Of a DNA stretch of 49,522 nt, positions 14,812-23,612 are shown piece by piece. The notes below the pieces were generated by a model. The model made no database searches, was not told where the DNA came from, and worked only from the letters and a program-made list of their open reading frames with translations. Source of the stretch: Candidatus Woesebacteria bacterium (lineage in GTDB: Bacteria > Patescibacteriota > Microgenomatia > Woykebacterales > 2-01-FULL-43-14); assembly GCA_020060105.1 (NCBI GenBank), contig JAGVAV010000001.1, positions 1 to 49,522 of the forward strand. Reading direction: 5' to 3'. Position 1 is the first letter of the stretch; each line of letters opens with the position of its first letter. The translations under genes and the position numbers were made by a program.

Positions 14812-14908
14812 AGACTTTTTGATTAACGATTATTGAGTTCTTTGATTAATGATTACTTATTCCTCCCCATGATTCTTTAATCACTAATCCTTATTCATTA
14901 GTCATGGT
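14812..14908. repeat. AT-rich word palindrome (GATTAATGATT type) upstream of recO
   Basis: Left words TTGATTAACGATTATTGAG and TTTGATTAATGATTACTTA face right words ATGATTCTTTAATCACTAA and TCCTTATTCATTAGTCATGG around a short TCCTCCCC centre. The arms are imperfect reverse complements built from the same heptamers as the repeat at 13.9 kb. Confidence 0.6.
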
Positions 14909-14921
14909 TTAATCCAGCCAG

Positions 14922-15374
14922 TCATGGCCCAAACACAAAAAGTTTATATCCCACAAAATTCACGACCATGGAAACACCGGTGGCCGTAACTTTGCCAAAA
15001 TTCGCCCAAAGCTTTGGCGCCATCTTTTCTTTACCGGGAAAAGCCTTTTTAAATATCTTTCTGGGACGAGGAACGTAGGTGCTGATAAAATAAAATATGG
15101 CGGTATTAATTAAGGCCCCGGTAATGGTTACCAAATAAAAAGGGGCCGCTTCTGAAATGTATTTTTGAGAGGACTGGAAAGTCCAAAGATGATTTAATAA
15201 AAAACTGCTGGTGGCAACGATACTGAAAGAGGCCAAATTAAAAAATATCAGCGGCTTGCCTTTGTATATTTTCGTCGTCCACATCGCCACGTTGACCAAA
15301 AAGAGGTCTAGCCCAGCGTTAAATCCGCCTACCAAAATAAAGCGGATAACTTGCGTAACTAACACATCATCCAC
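14922..15374 (-). CDS. GtrA family membrane protein
   Basis: A 150-residue protein with four hydrophobic segments, opening with VIRFILVGGFNAGLDLFLVN and containing NHLWTFQSS, the usual GtrA turn before the third span. GtrA proteins are thought to help move undecaprenyl-phosphate-linked sugars across the membrane. The GTG start has AAGGAGG four bases upstream. It overlaps the last codons of the frameshifted membrane transferase upstream (its TGA lies at 15367-15369), which shows that the two were once translationally coupled. Confidence 0.88.
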   Translation of the reverse strand: MDDVLVTQVIRFILVGGFNAGLDLFLVNVAMWTTKIYKGKPLIFFNLASFSIVATSSFLLNHLWTFQSSQKYISEAAPFYLVTITGALINTAIFYFISTYVPRPRKIFKKAFPGKEKMAPKLWANFGKVTATGVSMVVNFVGYKLFVFGP

Positions 15375-15560
15375 GGACCCTCCTTCTAAAATTTCCTAAA
15401 CTAGTCAAACACTTTCTATTAACTACAGCTATTAAATGGTGTGTTGTGACGAACATCATTAAGTACGCTAACGGCAAGGCGGGGAGAAAAAGCCTTGAGA
15501 AATCAACATTAGCCCCTAGTCCTGCCATTAAAGCGTGATACAGAATAAGCAGAACACTGC
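15367..15560 (-). pseudogene. out-of-frame C-terminal piece of the 15528-16853 transferase
   Basis: In a different frame from the main gene the minus strand reads VLLILYHALMAGLG, then ANVDFSRLFLPALPLAYLMM and about 25 further residues to a TGA overlapping the gtrA start. This matches the last membrane span and the DFSRLxLP motif with which GT39-like membrane transferases end, so it is the lost C-terminus. A single missing base near 15550-15560 would explain it; sequencing error and true mutation cannot be told apart. Confidence 0.7.
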
Positions 15561-16853
15561 TAGATACTTAAATTGTTTAAAACGCCAGTGAGTCCAAAAC
15601 CCATATAGAATAAATACAGGAAGTACTAAGAAAAACCAGTAAGTAAGAAGAGTATGAAAAAACTTTGCTAAATTAACTAAAGAATTAAAGTAACCTTCTG
15701 AAGGAGAATTAGGCTTAATGCCAAAACAATATGAATTTTCACTTTCTTTGCACCCCGAGGTATAGACATCGTGAACTGTTTGCACTAGATTAGTCATATT
15801 TGAAGCAGCGTAGGTAAATGGATCGTTAAGAATATACTTTATCGAAAGCGAGTTTAGCTCCCGGTTCAATCGCTTGATCTCTTCTGGCGTTGGAGAAAAC
15901 ATGTTGTAGTTGTTCATACAGGCCAAAAAATCTGGTTTTTCTGGTAGTGTTTTACAATAATTCAAAGTTGCAGTAATCTTTGAATAACGGGGATCCTCCG
16001 CTGGAATTAAGTTGTACCTGTTATCTTTCAAGGGAGTCGCGTCATAACGCATGAAGTTATTGATAATGTTACGTGCCGAGACAATGCTAACGCCTGGGTA
16101 AGAAAAACGGAGATAGTTCCCTAAAGAATACATGACTATAAAAAGAGTGGTTAAGATCAGAATTGTCAGTGAAACGACTAGATACAAACGGGCTAATTTC
16201 TTTCGATATAAAGATACCGCGGCGATAGTAATAGAAAGTGGCAGAAAAAGAAAGGTGTTAAAAGGTCTGTTCAGAACAGAAATAATTAAAACTGACGAAA
16301 TCATTAAACCTAGTAAAAACCGCGGCTTTTCCGTCACTTCAACAAACAGAACCACTAATAAAAGGAAAGAAAAAGTAGCTACGGTTTCCGTTAATTCAGC
16401 CTTTTGTAAGAAAAAACTATCAATCGAGAATAAGAAAAGAAAAATAGAAATCCCAATTAACCAAATATTCTTTGTTATTCTCCTAGCAACTAACCAAAGT
16501 AAAAGTAAGTTCAACCCACCAAGAATTGATTGAAAAACATACAGATTAAGATACTGAGGTGCTTCTGGATAACCAAACAAATAAAGGATTATAGGGTAAA
16601 GAGGAGTTCTCTCAATGTTAAAAAAATTAACAGGGTTTTCAAAGATTCTTCTACCCCACTCAGCATAACTAATAGCGTCATAAAACTTAATAAAATTAGG
16701 ATTGTGTACCCAAAAAAAGTAATCTTGAACTACTTTAACCACAAGTGCAGAAGAGATAAGCAAAAACTCCTTGCTTAAAAACAAAATCCCCCAGGGTAAA
16801 CTTGGTAAATTTTTGAAAACTAAGGCTGGCATAAACATTTTACATACTACCAT
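15528..16853 (-). CDS. multi-pass membrane glycosyltransferase-like protein (GT39 type), frameshifted near its end
   Basis: A polytopic protein of about 440 residues as read, with many hydrophobic spans. Near the N-terminus it has DAISYAEWGRRIFENP followed by TPLYPIILYLFG, the layout of polyprenyl-phosphate-sugar-dependent transferases (ArnT/PMT-like), which put sugars on glycans or proteins at the outer face. A loop of about 130 residues after the seventh or eighth span includes two cysteine-containing parts. The frame ends early; the true C-terminus lies in another frame down to 15367. The longest open frame starts at 16961 but overlaps the divergent promoter; I prefer the ATG at 16853. Donor and acceptor are unknown. 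Confidence 0.65.
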   Translation of the reverse strand: MVVCKMFMPALVFKNLPSLPWGILFLSKEFLLISSALVVKVVQDYFFWVHNPNFIKFYDAISYAEWGRRIFENPVNFFNIERTPLYPIILYLFGYPEAPQYLNLYVFQSILGGLNLLLLWLVARRITKNIWLIGISIFLFLFSIDSFFLQKAELTETVATFSFLLLVVLFVEVTEKPRFLLGLMISSVLIISVLNRPFNTFLFLPLSITIAAVSLYRKKLARLYLVVSLTILILTTLFIVMYSLGNYLRFSYPGVSIVSARNIINNFMRYDATPLKDNRYNLIPAEDPRYSKITATLNYCKTLPEKPDFLACMNNYNMFSPTPEEIKRLNRELNSLSIKYILNDPFTYAASNMTNLVQTVHDVYTSGCKESENSYCFGIKPNSPSEGYFNSLVNLAKFFHTLLTYWFFLVLPVFILYGFWTHWRFKQFKYLAVFCLFCITL

Positions 16854-16897
16854 ATAGCTAGTTTGGCTGCAATAAATTTTTAGTCCAAAATACTTTT

Positions 16898-16925
16898 TTG
16901 TCAAATAAAACGCTTGTTCGATAAT
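16898..16925 (+). promoter_or_regulatory. probable promoter of the FAD oxidoreductase gene
   Basis: TTGTCA (16898-16903), a 16-nt spacer and GATAAT (16920-16925), about 55 nt before the ATG at 16984. It lies in the divergent region shared with the membrane transferase. Confidence 0.45.
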
Positions 16926-16983
16926 CAACAATTTGGTAAACTTACTAATGTTATCATCCATACTTTTTTATTGGGGAGGAATA

Positions 16984-18429
16984 ATGGTAAAAGTTAAAAA
17001 TGTGATAATTATTGGGGCTGGACCAGCCGGATTGGCCGCCGGTTACGAATTGGCTAAGGCCGGAGTCAAAGTCAAAATTCTAGAAAAAAATTCCCAAGTC
17101 GGCGGACTTTCCCGAACCGTTAATTTTAAAGGCTATCGATTTGACGTCGGACCCCATCGGTTCTTTACAAAAAATGACGAGGTGAAAAAGCTTTGGTCTG
17201 ACCTTTTAGGCAAAGATTTCATAGACGTTAACCGCCTAACTCGCATCTTCTATAAAAATAAATTTTTCTTTTACCCTCTAAAACCTTTTAACGCCTTATT
17301 TAACCTAGGTTTTTTAGATACTAGTTTGGCAGTCTCCAGTTACGGCTGGGCTAGAATCTTCTCTCGAAACAGAGAAACAATTACCTTCGAAGATTGGGTC
17401 ACTCAGAAATTTGGAAAAAAGCTTTTTGACACCTTCTTTAAAACCTACACTGAAAAAGTCTGGGGAATTCCCTGTGATCAGATCGGAGCAGAGTGGGCCG
17501 GCCAAAGAATCAAAGGCTTAAGTCTTTTAGAAGCCATGAAGAAGGCTTTTCTTGGCTCTCGAGGATCAAAAGCGAAGTCATTGGTCGAAAAGTTTCAATA
17601 CCCAGTTAACGGAGCAGGAATGATGTATGAAAAAATGGCCCAAGTTATCAAAGAAAACGGCGGGGAAATTCTTCTAAATCACGAGGTGACGGCTCTTAGT
17701 CGGGAGAAAAAAAGCCTCACTGGGGTGGTGGCTAAAAACGCCGGTAAAGATAAAACCTTTACCGCTGACGCTTATCTGATCAGCGCTCCGGTTACCGAGA
17801 TGGTTAGTCATCTAAACCCAGAAGCGCCAACTGAAGTTAAAACCGCGGCCGATAAACTTTATTACCGAGATCATCTGACCGTCAATCTTGTTATCAATCA
17901 GCCTCAAATATTTCCAGACAACTGGATTTACGTCCATTCCAAAAATGTTCAGATGGCCAGACTATCCGATTACAAAAATTTTAGTCAAAAAATGGTCATT
18001 GATTCCAAAAAATGCGCTGTCTCCGTGGAGTATTTCTGCTTCAAAGACGATGATATTTGGAAGAAGTCAGATAACGATCTGATTGAGTTGGCGAAAAAGG
18101 AACTAGAAGTAATGGATCTGGTTAAACCCCAGTTGGTTGAAGACGGCTTCGTTATCAGGGAAACCGAAGCCTACCCGACTTATTATCTAGGCTTTGCGCC
18201 TCACTTTAACAAAGTTAAAGAGTTTATCGACTCCTTTGATAATCTTCAGATGATCGGCCGAGCGGGGATGTATAAATATAACAATCAAGACCATTCTATT
18301 TACACCGGCTTGTTGGCAGCGCGGAATTTGCTGGGGAAAAACTACGATCTTTGGGCAGTAAATAATGACGCGGAATATTTGGAAGAAGATAAGAAAAATT
18401 CTAAAGTCAAAACACCAATTACCACATAA
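16984..18429 (+). CDS. FAD-dependent amine-oxidase-like oxidoreductase
   Basis: A 481-residue flavoprotein. The Rossmann FAD loop is IIGAGPAGLAAGYELAKAG near the N-terminus, followed by KILEKNSQVGGLSRTV and GYRFDVGPHRFF; near the C-terminus is MIGRAGMYKYNNQDHSIYTG, which closes the FAD site. It belongs to the broad protoporphyrinogen-oxidase/amine-oxidase/UDP-galactopyranose-mutase group; members in polysaccharide loci often act on sugars or polyprenyl lipids, but the substrate cannot be read from sequence. The ATG at 16984 has a perfect GGGGAGG site; an earlier in-frame start at 16933 is rejected. It is one of few plus-strand genes here and ends facing the DUF4012 gene. Confidence 0.8.
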   Translation: MVKVKNVIIIGAGPAGLAAGYELAKAGVKVKILEKNSQVGGLSRTVNFKGYRFDVGPHRFFTKNDEVKKLWSDLLGKDFIDVNRLTRIFYKNKFFFYPLKPFNALFNLGFLDTSLAVSSYGWARIFSRNRETITFEDWVTQKFGKKLFDTFFKTYTEKVWGIPCDQIGAEWAGQRIKGLSLLEAMKKAFLGSRGSKAKSLVEKFQYPVNGAGMMYEKMAQVIKENGGEILLNHEVTALSREKKSLTGVVAKNAGKDKTFTADAYLISAPVTEMVSHLNPEAPTEVKTAADKLYYRDHLTVNLVINQPQIFPDNWIYVHSKNVQMARLSDYKNFSQKMVIDSKKCAVSVEYFCFKDDDIWKKSDNDLIELAKKELEVMDLVKPQLVEDGFVIRETEAYPTYYLGFAPHFNKVKEFIDSFDNLQMIGRAGMYKYNNQDHSIYTGLLAARNLLGKNYDLWAVNNDAEYLEEDKKNSKVKTPITT

Positions 18430-18698
18430 ATCACAATAACAAAGTCCTAATTTTTAAACATTTTGCAGGACTTACGCGCCTGTCGTTCCCGCGAAGCTTG
18501 TCCTAAACTCAGGTCGGGAAGCGAGAATCCAGAGTAAATTGATTGGATTATCCGGTCAAGCCGGATAATGACATTGAATGCAAGCGCGTAACTCGTGATT
18601 TTGATAACTTGAATCTAAGGATTATTTTCGTTAGAAAATATCGCTTTAGGTAGATATTTGGCTATTTTGATTTTGGATTTGTTAAGTTTAGGAAATTT
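18424..18698. repeat. AT-rich word palindrome (AATTCAAAATCC type) split by an inserted element
   Basis: Between two convergent genes, the outer flanks are word-type sequence: AAATCACAATAACAAAGTCC (left) and GGCTATTTTGATTTTGGATT (right) are imperfect reverse complements. The 120-bp element at 18472-18591 lies between them. The right flank also carries a small ATTTTCG..GAAAAT stem. Confidence 0.5.
18472..18591. mobile_element. 120-bp element with TTACGCGC terminal inverted repeats
   Basis: It begins TTACGCGC and ends GCGCGTAA (8-bp perfect inverted ends). Inside are two palindromic arms: GTCGTTCCCGC..GAGAATCCA and TTGGATTATCCGG..CCGGATAATGAC. The right end continues as ACTCGTG, so its reverse complement CACGAGTTACGC is identical over 12 bases to the left end of the element at 26364. 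No gene fits inside, so it would be a non-autonomous, MITE-like element. Confidence 0.6.
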
Positions 18699-20624
18699 TT
18701 AATACTTTACTCTAACTTCTCTGTCTGTCGTCAGAAAAAACCTTTCTTTCTCTTTCCCATTAATCCTAATTACCACTTCCGGCCCGCTCGTTCCAGGCTG
18801 TTTTTGCATCAAGAGTTTATAATCTTGCCCCTTTTGGATTTTGAAAGGTAATTTATAAGTAGCCGTCATGGAACCGGTGCCTAAGGCGATAACGCGCATA
18901 TGGGTATAATAGACGCTTTTATTTAAGTCCTCCCCGCTAAAAACTTCTTTCCACGAAGCCTCGCTTGAAATCAAACTGCTCCCCTTAGGTACGAAAAAGC
19001 GCATCCAGCCAAAGTAATTAGCGTTTAACCATCCGTCAACCGGTTTAGGATTTTTTAGGGTTACCGTCACCTTTTTCGTGACCGTCCCATCGGATCCGAT
19101 TTCAATATCTTGATCTATTTTCTCGGTAATGTAAAGATTTGACTTCCTTCCGGCAAAATTGCTGTTGTTCACGTGCAAATAATCCCCATCATAATCCTTG
19201 ATCCTTCCGGCTAAATTATATTTTTCCAAAACTTCTTGGGTTTGGGAATCGTGAACATAAGCTAAAATATGCTTTTCTTGAGCTTGTTCCAGAATCAGGT
19301 TTAGCAAGGGTTGCCATTTCTCTTGAGGCGAGTTTAGAATGTTGCTAAGCATGGCATCCATCAGATCGCCAATAATCTCTTTTCGAGCTTCCTTGCCGAA
19401 TTCGTTCAAGGTTCCCCAAAGCTTATTTTCCGCATAAAGTTCAAGCTTATAGACCACATCCGGCATCCCCTCTTCACTAATCTCCGCCGAAAAAGTTTCT
19501 TTATACTTTTTGGTAGTCACCGGGCCAGTTACTTCCAGCAAACTTCGAACAAATTCTGTATCTAGGGCAATGATCCCGTCGATGTCTTGTCTCGAGGAAG
19601 CTTTATCATAAAATTTTTCCACTTCTTTCATAGAAATCAAAAAATCCGGAGAAAGATTGGAATCGCGCAAGTTATAATCGTCCATTTTCAAATAATCTTT
19701 TATGGCTTGGGGAGTCGGAAAATCAGCCACGATATCCTTTTCCAAGTTATAGATATCGTCACTTTTAACATCCGTCAGTTGTCCCTGGGCCACTCTGGCA
19801 ATCGCGTAAGAAGTCAGAAAGCCTCCCGTCGCCCGAAGCTCCTTATCATTTTGAAACAGGATAAAATAAGTCTTCGGGTCAGGTTCTCCAAGAGCGGAGG
19901 GGAGAACCGCCAAAACCTGCCTAATTTCAGGCATGTAAGAGCCAACATAATCCACGCCTTTTTTTGCTTCCGCTAGAAGTGATCTTATTTTATACCCTTG
20001 AAATTCCTCCGGGTAGCGATTAGGGTTGATGTGGTCCACTTCCGATCGAACTATCTTTAGTTTCGTTTCGATCTCATCTAACTTTGGCATTATCTTAGGA
20101 ATAATTCGGACAATCTTATTTACTTTACTCTGAGCCGTATCCTCACTCGCTACTCCCTTCAAACCCAGAGTGTCCGCAAAGGGAATCAGAGACTCGGTAA
20201 TAATCAGCCCGGCGTCGATAGCGCTCTCTCCCGCTTTAAGTGCGTGCTCGGCGTCTGAGTAATAACTGCCGAGCCAAGGGATGAATTTGATCGGAACAAA
20301 AGGTCTTAGGCGCTCTTCAGTTTTGCTAACCTCCTTTTTTAAGTTCGTTAGTTCTTCCTGAACAACCAAAACATTCTGATCATTAATAGCCGTATTAACT
20401 TTTTTGGCTTGAGCAACCGTCGCTTTTACCTGGTGGTTAAGCTCCTCCATTTTGGGGGAGTAGAAAAAGTAAAGAATTACCCCCAAAACAGCCAAAGCCG
20501 CGGTGGAAATACCCGCCCAAAGAGCAAATTTTTTCCAAAAATTTTTATCTCTAACTAACTTTACTAATCGTTGTTTAAAATTAGTTACTCGAGGTTGATA
20601 CTGAATAGTTTCAATGGCAGTCAT
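18699..20624 (-). CDS. DUF4012 domain protein
   Basis: A 641-residue membrane-anchored protein. A basic N-terminus leads to one membrane span at about 34-54 (FALWAGISTAALAVLGVILY), then a coiled-coil-like stretch (about 60-110) and the extracytoplasmic DUF4012 region with YFILFQNDKELRATGGFLTS near residue 250, its hallmark. The remaining half is mixed alpha/beta. DUF4012 is common in Patescibacteria and Actinobacteria polysaccharide loci; its biochemical role is not established. The ATG is one base after the stop of the sugar-phosphate transferase gene, so the two are one operon with manC. Confidence 0.88.
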   Translation of the reverse strand: MTAIETIQYQPRVTNFKQRLVKLVRDKNFWKKFALWAGISTAALAVLGVILYFFYSPKMEELNHQVKATVAQAKKVNTAINDQNVLVVQEELTNLKKEVSKTEERLRPFVPIKFIPWLGSYYSDAEHALKAGESAIDAGLIITESLIPFADTLGLKGVASEDTAQSKVNKIVRIIPKIMPKLDEIETKLKIVRSEVDHINPNRYPEEFQGYKIRSLLAEAKKGVDYVGSYMPEIRQVLAVLPSALGEPDPKTYFILFQNDKELRATGGFLTSYAIARVAQGQLTDVKSDDIYNLEKDIVADFPTPQAIKDYLKMDDYNLRDSNLSPDFLISMKEVEKFYDKASSRQDIDGIIALDTEFVRSLLEVTGPVTTKKYKETFSAEISEEGMPDVVYKLELYAENKLWGTLNEFGKEARKEIIGDLMDAMLSNILNSPQEKWQPLLNLILEQAQEKHILAYVHDSQTQEVLEKYNLAGRIKDYDGDYLHVNNSNFAGRKSNLYITEKIDQDIEIGSDGTVTKKVTVTLKNPKPVDGWLNANYFGWMRFFVPKGSSLISSEASWKEVFSGEDLNKSVYYTHMRVIALGTGSMTATYKLPFKIQKGQDYKLLMQKQPGTSGPEVVIRINGKEKERFFLTTDREVRVKY

Positions 20625-20625
20625 C

Positions 20626-21252
20626 TTAACCGGCTCCTTTCCCTTTAATTATGGCTGGAATGGTTTTTAACATTATCTCAAAATCATAAATTAAAGATCT
20701 TCTCCTAACGTAAGCGACATCCATCTTAATCCTTTCATCAAAATTGATCTCACTTCTCCCGCTCACCTGCCAATATCCGGTTACGCCCGGCTTAACTAAA
20801 AGAAGATTTTTGATCAATTCTTTAGTGTAGGGGTAGGTTTTTTGTTGATCAACTAATTCCTTAGCCAGATAAGGACGCGGGCCGACAATACTCATATCCC
20901 CCCTGAGGATATTGTAAAACTGGGGAATCTCGTCAATGCTATACTTTCGGATGAATCTACCGATTCGAGTAATTCTTGGATCATTTTTTAACTTAAAACT
21001 GTTCTTTTTATATTCTTCTAGTAATTTGGGATCGGACCAAAGAATTGCGTCGGCGTTTTGAACCATCGAACGAAACTTATACAGTGGAAATTCCCGGCCA
21101 TCCTTACCCACTCTTTTGTGGGAATAGATTATCGGCCCTGGAGAATCCAGCCTGATCAATATCCCTACCATTAGAAGCAAAGGTGAAAGTAAGATTAAAC
21201 TGGCCGCTGAACCCAAAACATCAATTGCTCTCTTAGAAAAATCGTAGAGCAT
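20626..21252 (-). CDS. initiating sugar-phosphate transferase (undecaprenyl-phosphate type)
   Basis: A 208-residue bacterial sugar transferase (WcaJ/PglC/WbaP family) that moves a sugar phosphate from a nucleotide sugar to undecaprenyl phosphate and so starts glycan assembly. It has one N-terminal hydrophobic hairpin (VLGSAASLILLSPLLLMVGI), then GPIIYSHKRVGKDGREFPLY, KFRSM, the catalytic region RKYSIDEIPQFYNILRGDMS, VGPRP and KPGVTGYWQVSGRS. I start at the ATG at 21252, with GAGGG four bases upstream; an earlier in-frame start overlaps manC. The short form without the N-terminal membrane domain resembles PglC. The sugar is unknown, though manC next door suggests GDP-mannose-derived units in the glycan. 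Confidence 0.9.
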   Translation of the reverse strand: MLYDFSKRAIDVLGSAASLILLSPLLLMVGILIRLDSPGPIIYSHKRVGKDGREFPLYKFRSMVQNADAILWSDPKLLEEYKKNSFKLKNDPRITRIGRFIRKYSIDEIPQFYNILRGDMSIVGPRPYLAKELVDQQKTYPYTKELIKNLLLVKPGVTGYWQVSGRSEINFDERIKMDVAYVRRRSLIYDFEIMLKTIPAIIKGKGAG

Positions 21253-21260
21253 AAAACCCT

Positions 21261-22364
21261 CTAAAGATACCTTTCCTTTCCTTCTTCTTTCAGTTTCTCG
21301 ACAAGTTTTTTCACATCTTGAGCCCTTTCTCGAGGGCACACCAGCAAAGCGTCTTCGGTGTCAATAACCACAATATTTTCCAGGCCAACCAAAGCGACTA
21401 ATCGATTGGACGCATGAACCAAGCAACTTTCAGAATCAAATGATATTAAATCAGAATCCTGATTTCCAATCAAAGTATGAGTTCCCCGATTAGTTGGCGA
21501 GACTTCATGCAAGACCGCCCAATCCCCCACGTCATTCCAACCAAAATCCCCCGGAATCATCAAAATGTTATCCGCCTTTTCCGAAACGCCTTTATCAAAC
21601 TGGGTATCTACCGCTCTATCATAAACAGATCTTACAACCTCCCTTTCTTTGTCTTTCCCGATATTTTCCTCAATCTTCTTTAATTCTTTGCCAAGCTTTG
21701 GGAGATACTGATTAATAGTTCTTAAGACAACCTCCGCTCGGTAAGTATAAAGATTGGCGTTCCAAAAGTACTCCTTAGTCGCAATAAAAGCTTGAGCCGT
21801 GGCTAGATCGGGCTTTTCGGTAAAACCCTGAACGGTAAAAATCGGCAAACCGCCCATTTTTCTTAATTCGTCATCACTGTGTATATAGCCTAAACCGGTA
21901 TGGGGAAAGGTAGGATAAACTCCAATGGTCACAAGGTAATCACCGCTATTTGCCGCCTCTAAAGCCGCTCTGACAATCTTTCTAAATCTTCCCTCGTTGT
22001 CAACTAGATGATCTGCAGCCAAGTTAACAATTACTGCTTCTGGGTCGCGAACTTTAATATAAGTTGCTCCAAAACCCATCGCTAAGGCGGTATTTCGGCC
22101 AAAGGGTTCAACGACGAGGTTTTCTTCCGGCAGTTTCGGCAACTGTTTTTTTGTCTCCTCAACGTGATCCTGGGTCGTCACCACAAAAATGTTTTTCCAC
22201 GGAATCAGCGGAGCGATTCTCTCGGCCGTTTCTTGGAGCATAGTTTTTTCATTACTGACCAGCTTCAAGAGATGTTTTGGTTTAACTTTTCTTGACTTTG
22301 GCCAAAGACGGCTTCCACCACCCCCAGCGAGAATTAAGGCATAACTATGTTGTTTCAAGTCCAT
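21261..22364 (-). CDS. manC: mannose-1-phosphate guanylyltransferase
   Basis: A 367-residue enzyme making GDP-mannose from GTP and mannose-1-phosphate. The nucleotide loop is ILAGGGGSRLWPKSR, then KPKHLLKL, VVEPFGRNTALAMG, AADHLV, GYIHSD..FTEKPD, WNANLYTYRAEVVL and PGDFGWNDVGDW, all typical. The phosphomannose isomerase domain of two-domain ManC proteins is absent, which is normal for this size. It lies nine bases upstream of the sugar-phosphate transferase gene, so the two are probably one transcript. Confidence 0.93.
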   Translation of the reverse strand: MDLKQHSYALILAGGGGSRLWPKSRKVKPKHLLKLVSNEKTMLQETAERIAPLIPWKNIFVVTTQDHVEETKKQLPKLPEENLVVEPFGRNTALAMGFGATYIKVRDPEAVIVNLAADHLVDNEGRFRKIVRAALEAANSGDYLVTIGVYPTFPHTGLGYIHSDDELRKMGGLPIFTVQGFTEKPDLATAQAFIATKEYFWNANLYTYRAEVVLRTINQYLPKLGKELKKIEENIGKDKEREVVRSVYDRAVDTQFDKGVSEKADNILMIPGDFGWNDVGDWAVLHEVSPTNRGTHTLIGNQDSDLISFDSESCLVHASNRLVALVGLENIVVIDTEDALLVCPRERAQDVKKLVEKLKEEGKERYL

Positions 22365-22379
22365 ATTGTTACCCCAAAA

Positions 22380-22488
22380 AAATCAAATTTTCTTTGATTA
22401 AAAATTAAATGATTTATGATTAACGATTGTTTACTTCTCTTATCCTTAAAATAAACTCTTTAATCCTTAATCTTTAATCATTGAGCAC
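22380..22488. repeat. AT-rich word palindrome (GATTAAAGATTAAGG type)
   Basis: The left half reads GATTAAAAATTAAATGATTT and ATGATTAACGATTG; the right half reads CTCTTTAATCCTTAATCTT and TAATCATTGAGC, its reverse-complement words. The right end overlaps the stop codon of the glycosyltransferase at 22478 (the TGA in CTCAATGATTAAAG). It shares words with the repeats at 13.9 and 14.8 kb. Confidence 0.6.
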
Positions 22489-23599
22489 TAGTTTTTGCAT
22501 TTTTCAAGTCCAAATATTTTTCCTCAACGAACCTTTTTATCTTTTCTTTGAATTGTTCCTTATCAAACTTCTCAGCTTGCTTTCGACAAAGACCTGGATC
22601 GTATTTTTCCGGATTGAAATTTTTGACCGTGTTAATCAAAGCTTTGCTGTTTTGAGGAAAGAAAAATCCGCCAGTTTCGCCAGGTAGTATTGATTCTAAC
22701 ACACCGCCGGCCTGGTAGGCAATAACTGGTTTTCCGGCTGCCATGGCCTCCACTGGAACAATCCCAAAGTCCTCATGAGCGGCAAATATCACCGCCCGGC
22801 AACGGCTTAAATATTCAAGCAAAGACTGATCGCTGATTCGGCCTAGAAACTCAACGTTAGCTTTAGCCATTTTCTTCAAACGCCCCAGTTCCAAACCCGA
22901 ACCAGCCACCTTTAAGGGCAGGCCTAGTTGATTAAACGCCTCAACGATCAAATCAACCCTTTTATGAGCGACTAATCGGCCGTAGGTAAAAAAATACTCC
23001 CCCCTATTCGATTCAACCTTAAGAAATTTCTTAATATCCACCGGGGGATACACCACCTCGGCTTCACAAAGGTAGTGTTTTCTGACTCTTCCTTTTGTTT
23101 CCTCTGAGTTTGCCACGTAATAATCAACTAATCCCGCCGCGGATTTATCCCAACCCCTCATTAGAGAATAAACTTTGGGCATGAAAGGAAAAATTTTCTT
23201 GATCTTCTGATGGTCTAGCTCCGTGTCGTAGCCATATAAGTAACGGGGAGGGGTGTGGCAATAACAAATGTGCAAAGAATAAGGATAGCCCCGAGCGTAG
23301 TGAGCGGCGTAAGAACTCGAACTAATAATCACGTCGTAACCACTTAATTTTAAATATCGAAAAGCGAGAGGATAAAAAAGGAAATAAGGTTTGGCTAAAG
23401 CTTTCTTAAGGGGTAGCTTCTGCATCCAAGTCGTTCGAATCTTCATCCCCTGATCTTCAAATCCCGCTTTTTGCATCTCTTTTTTTAGATAAAAAGAAGT
23501 AAAAATTGGGGCTTGGGGCCAAATTTCATGCAAGGCCTCTAAGACCTTTTCCGCCCCGCCATATTGATATAAGTAATCATGAACAATTGCAAGCTTCAT
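22478..23599 (-). CDS. glycosyltransferase, GT4 family
   Basis: A 373-residue GT-B retaining transferase. The N-terminus MKLAIVHDYLYQYGGAEKVL has the glycine loop for acceptor or donor binding. Other marks are ICYCHTPPRYLYGYD, FFTYGRLVAHKRVDLIVEAF at the start of the second domain, and AAHEDFGIVPVEAMAAGKPV, the E-x7-E nucleotide-sugar site. The family includes mannosyltransferases such as WbaZ and PimB. The start at 23599 matches the family; an in-frame ATG six codons upstream belongs to the neighbouring palindromic element. The final residues NAKTSAQ and stop lie in a word palindrome. Confidence 0.88.
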   Translation of the reverse strand: MKLAIVHDYLYQYGGAEKVLEALHEIWPQAPIFTSFYLKKEMQKAGFEDQGMKIRTTWMQKLPLKKALAKPYFLFYPLAFRYLKLSGYDVIISSSSYAAHYARGYPYSLHICYCHTPPRYLYGYDTELDHQKIKKIFPFMPKVYSLMRGWDKSAAGLVDYYVANSEETKGRVRKHYLCEAEVVYPPVDIKKFLKVESNRGEYFFTYGRLVAHKRVDLIVEAFNQLGLPLKVAGSGLELGRLKKMAKANVEFLGRISDQSLLEYLSRCRAVIFAAHEDFGIVPVEAMAAGKPVIAYQAGGVLESILPGETGGFFFPQNSKALINTVKNFNPEKYDPGLCRKQAEKFDKEQFKEKIKRFVEEKYLDLKNAKTSAQ

Positions 23600-23612
23600 A
23601 GTAACCCCGCGG

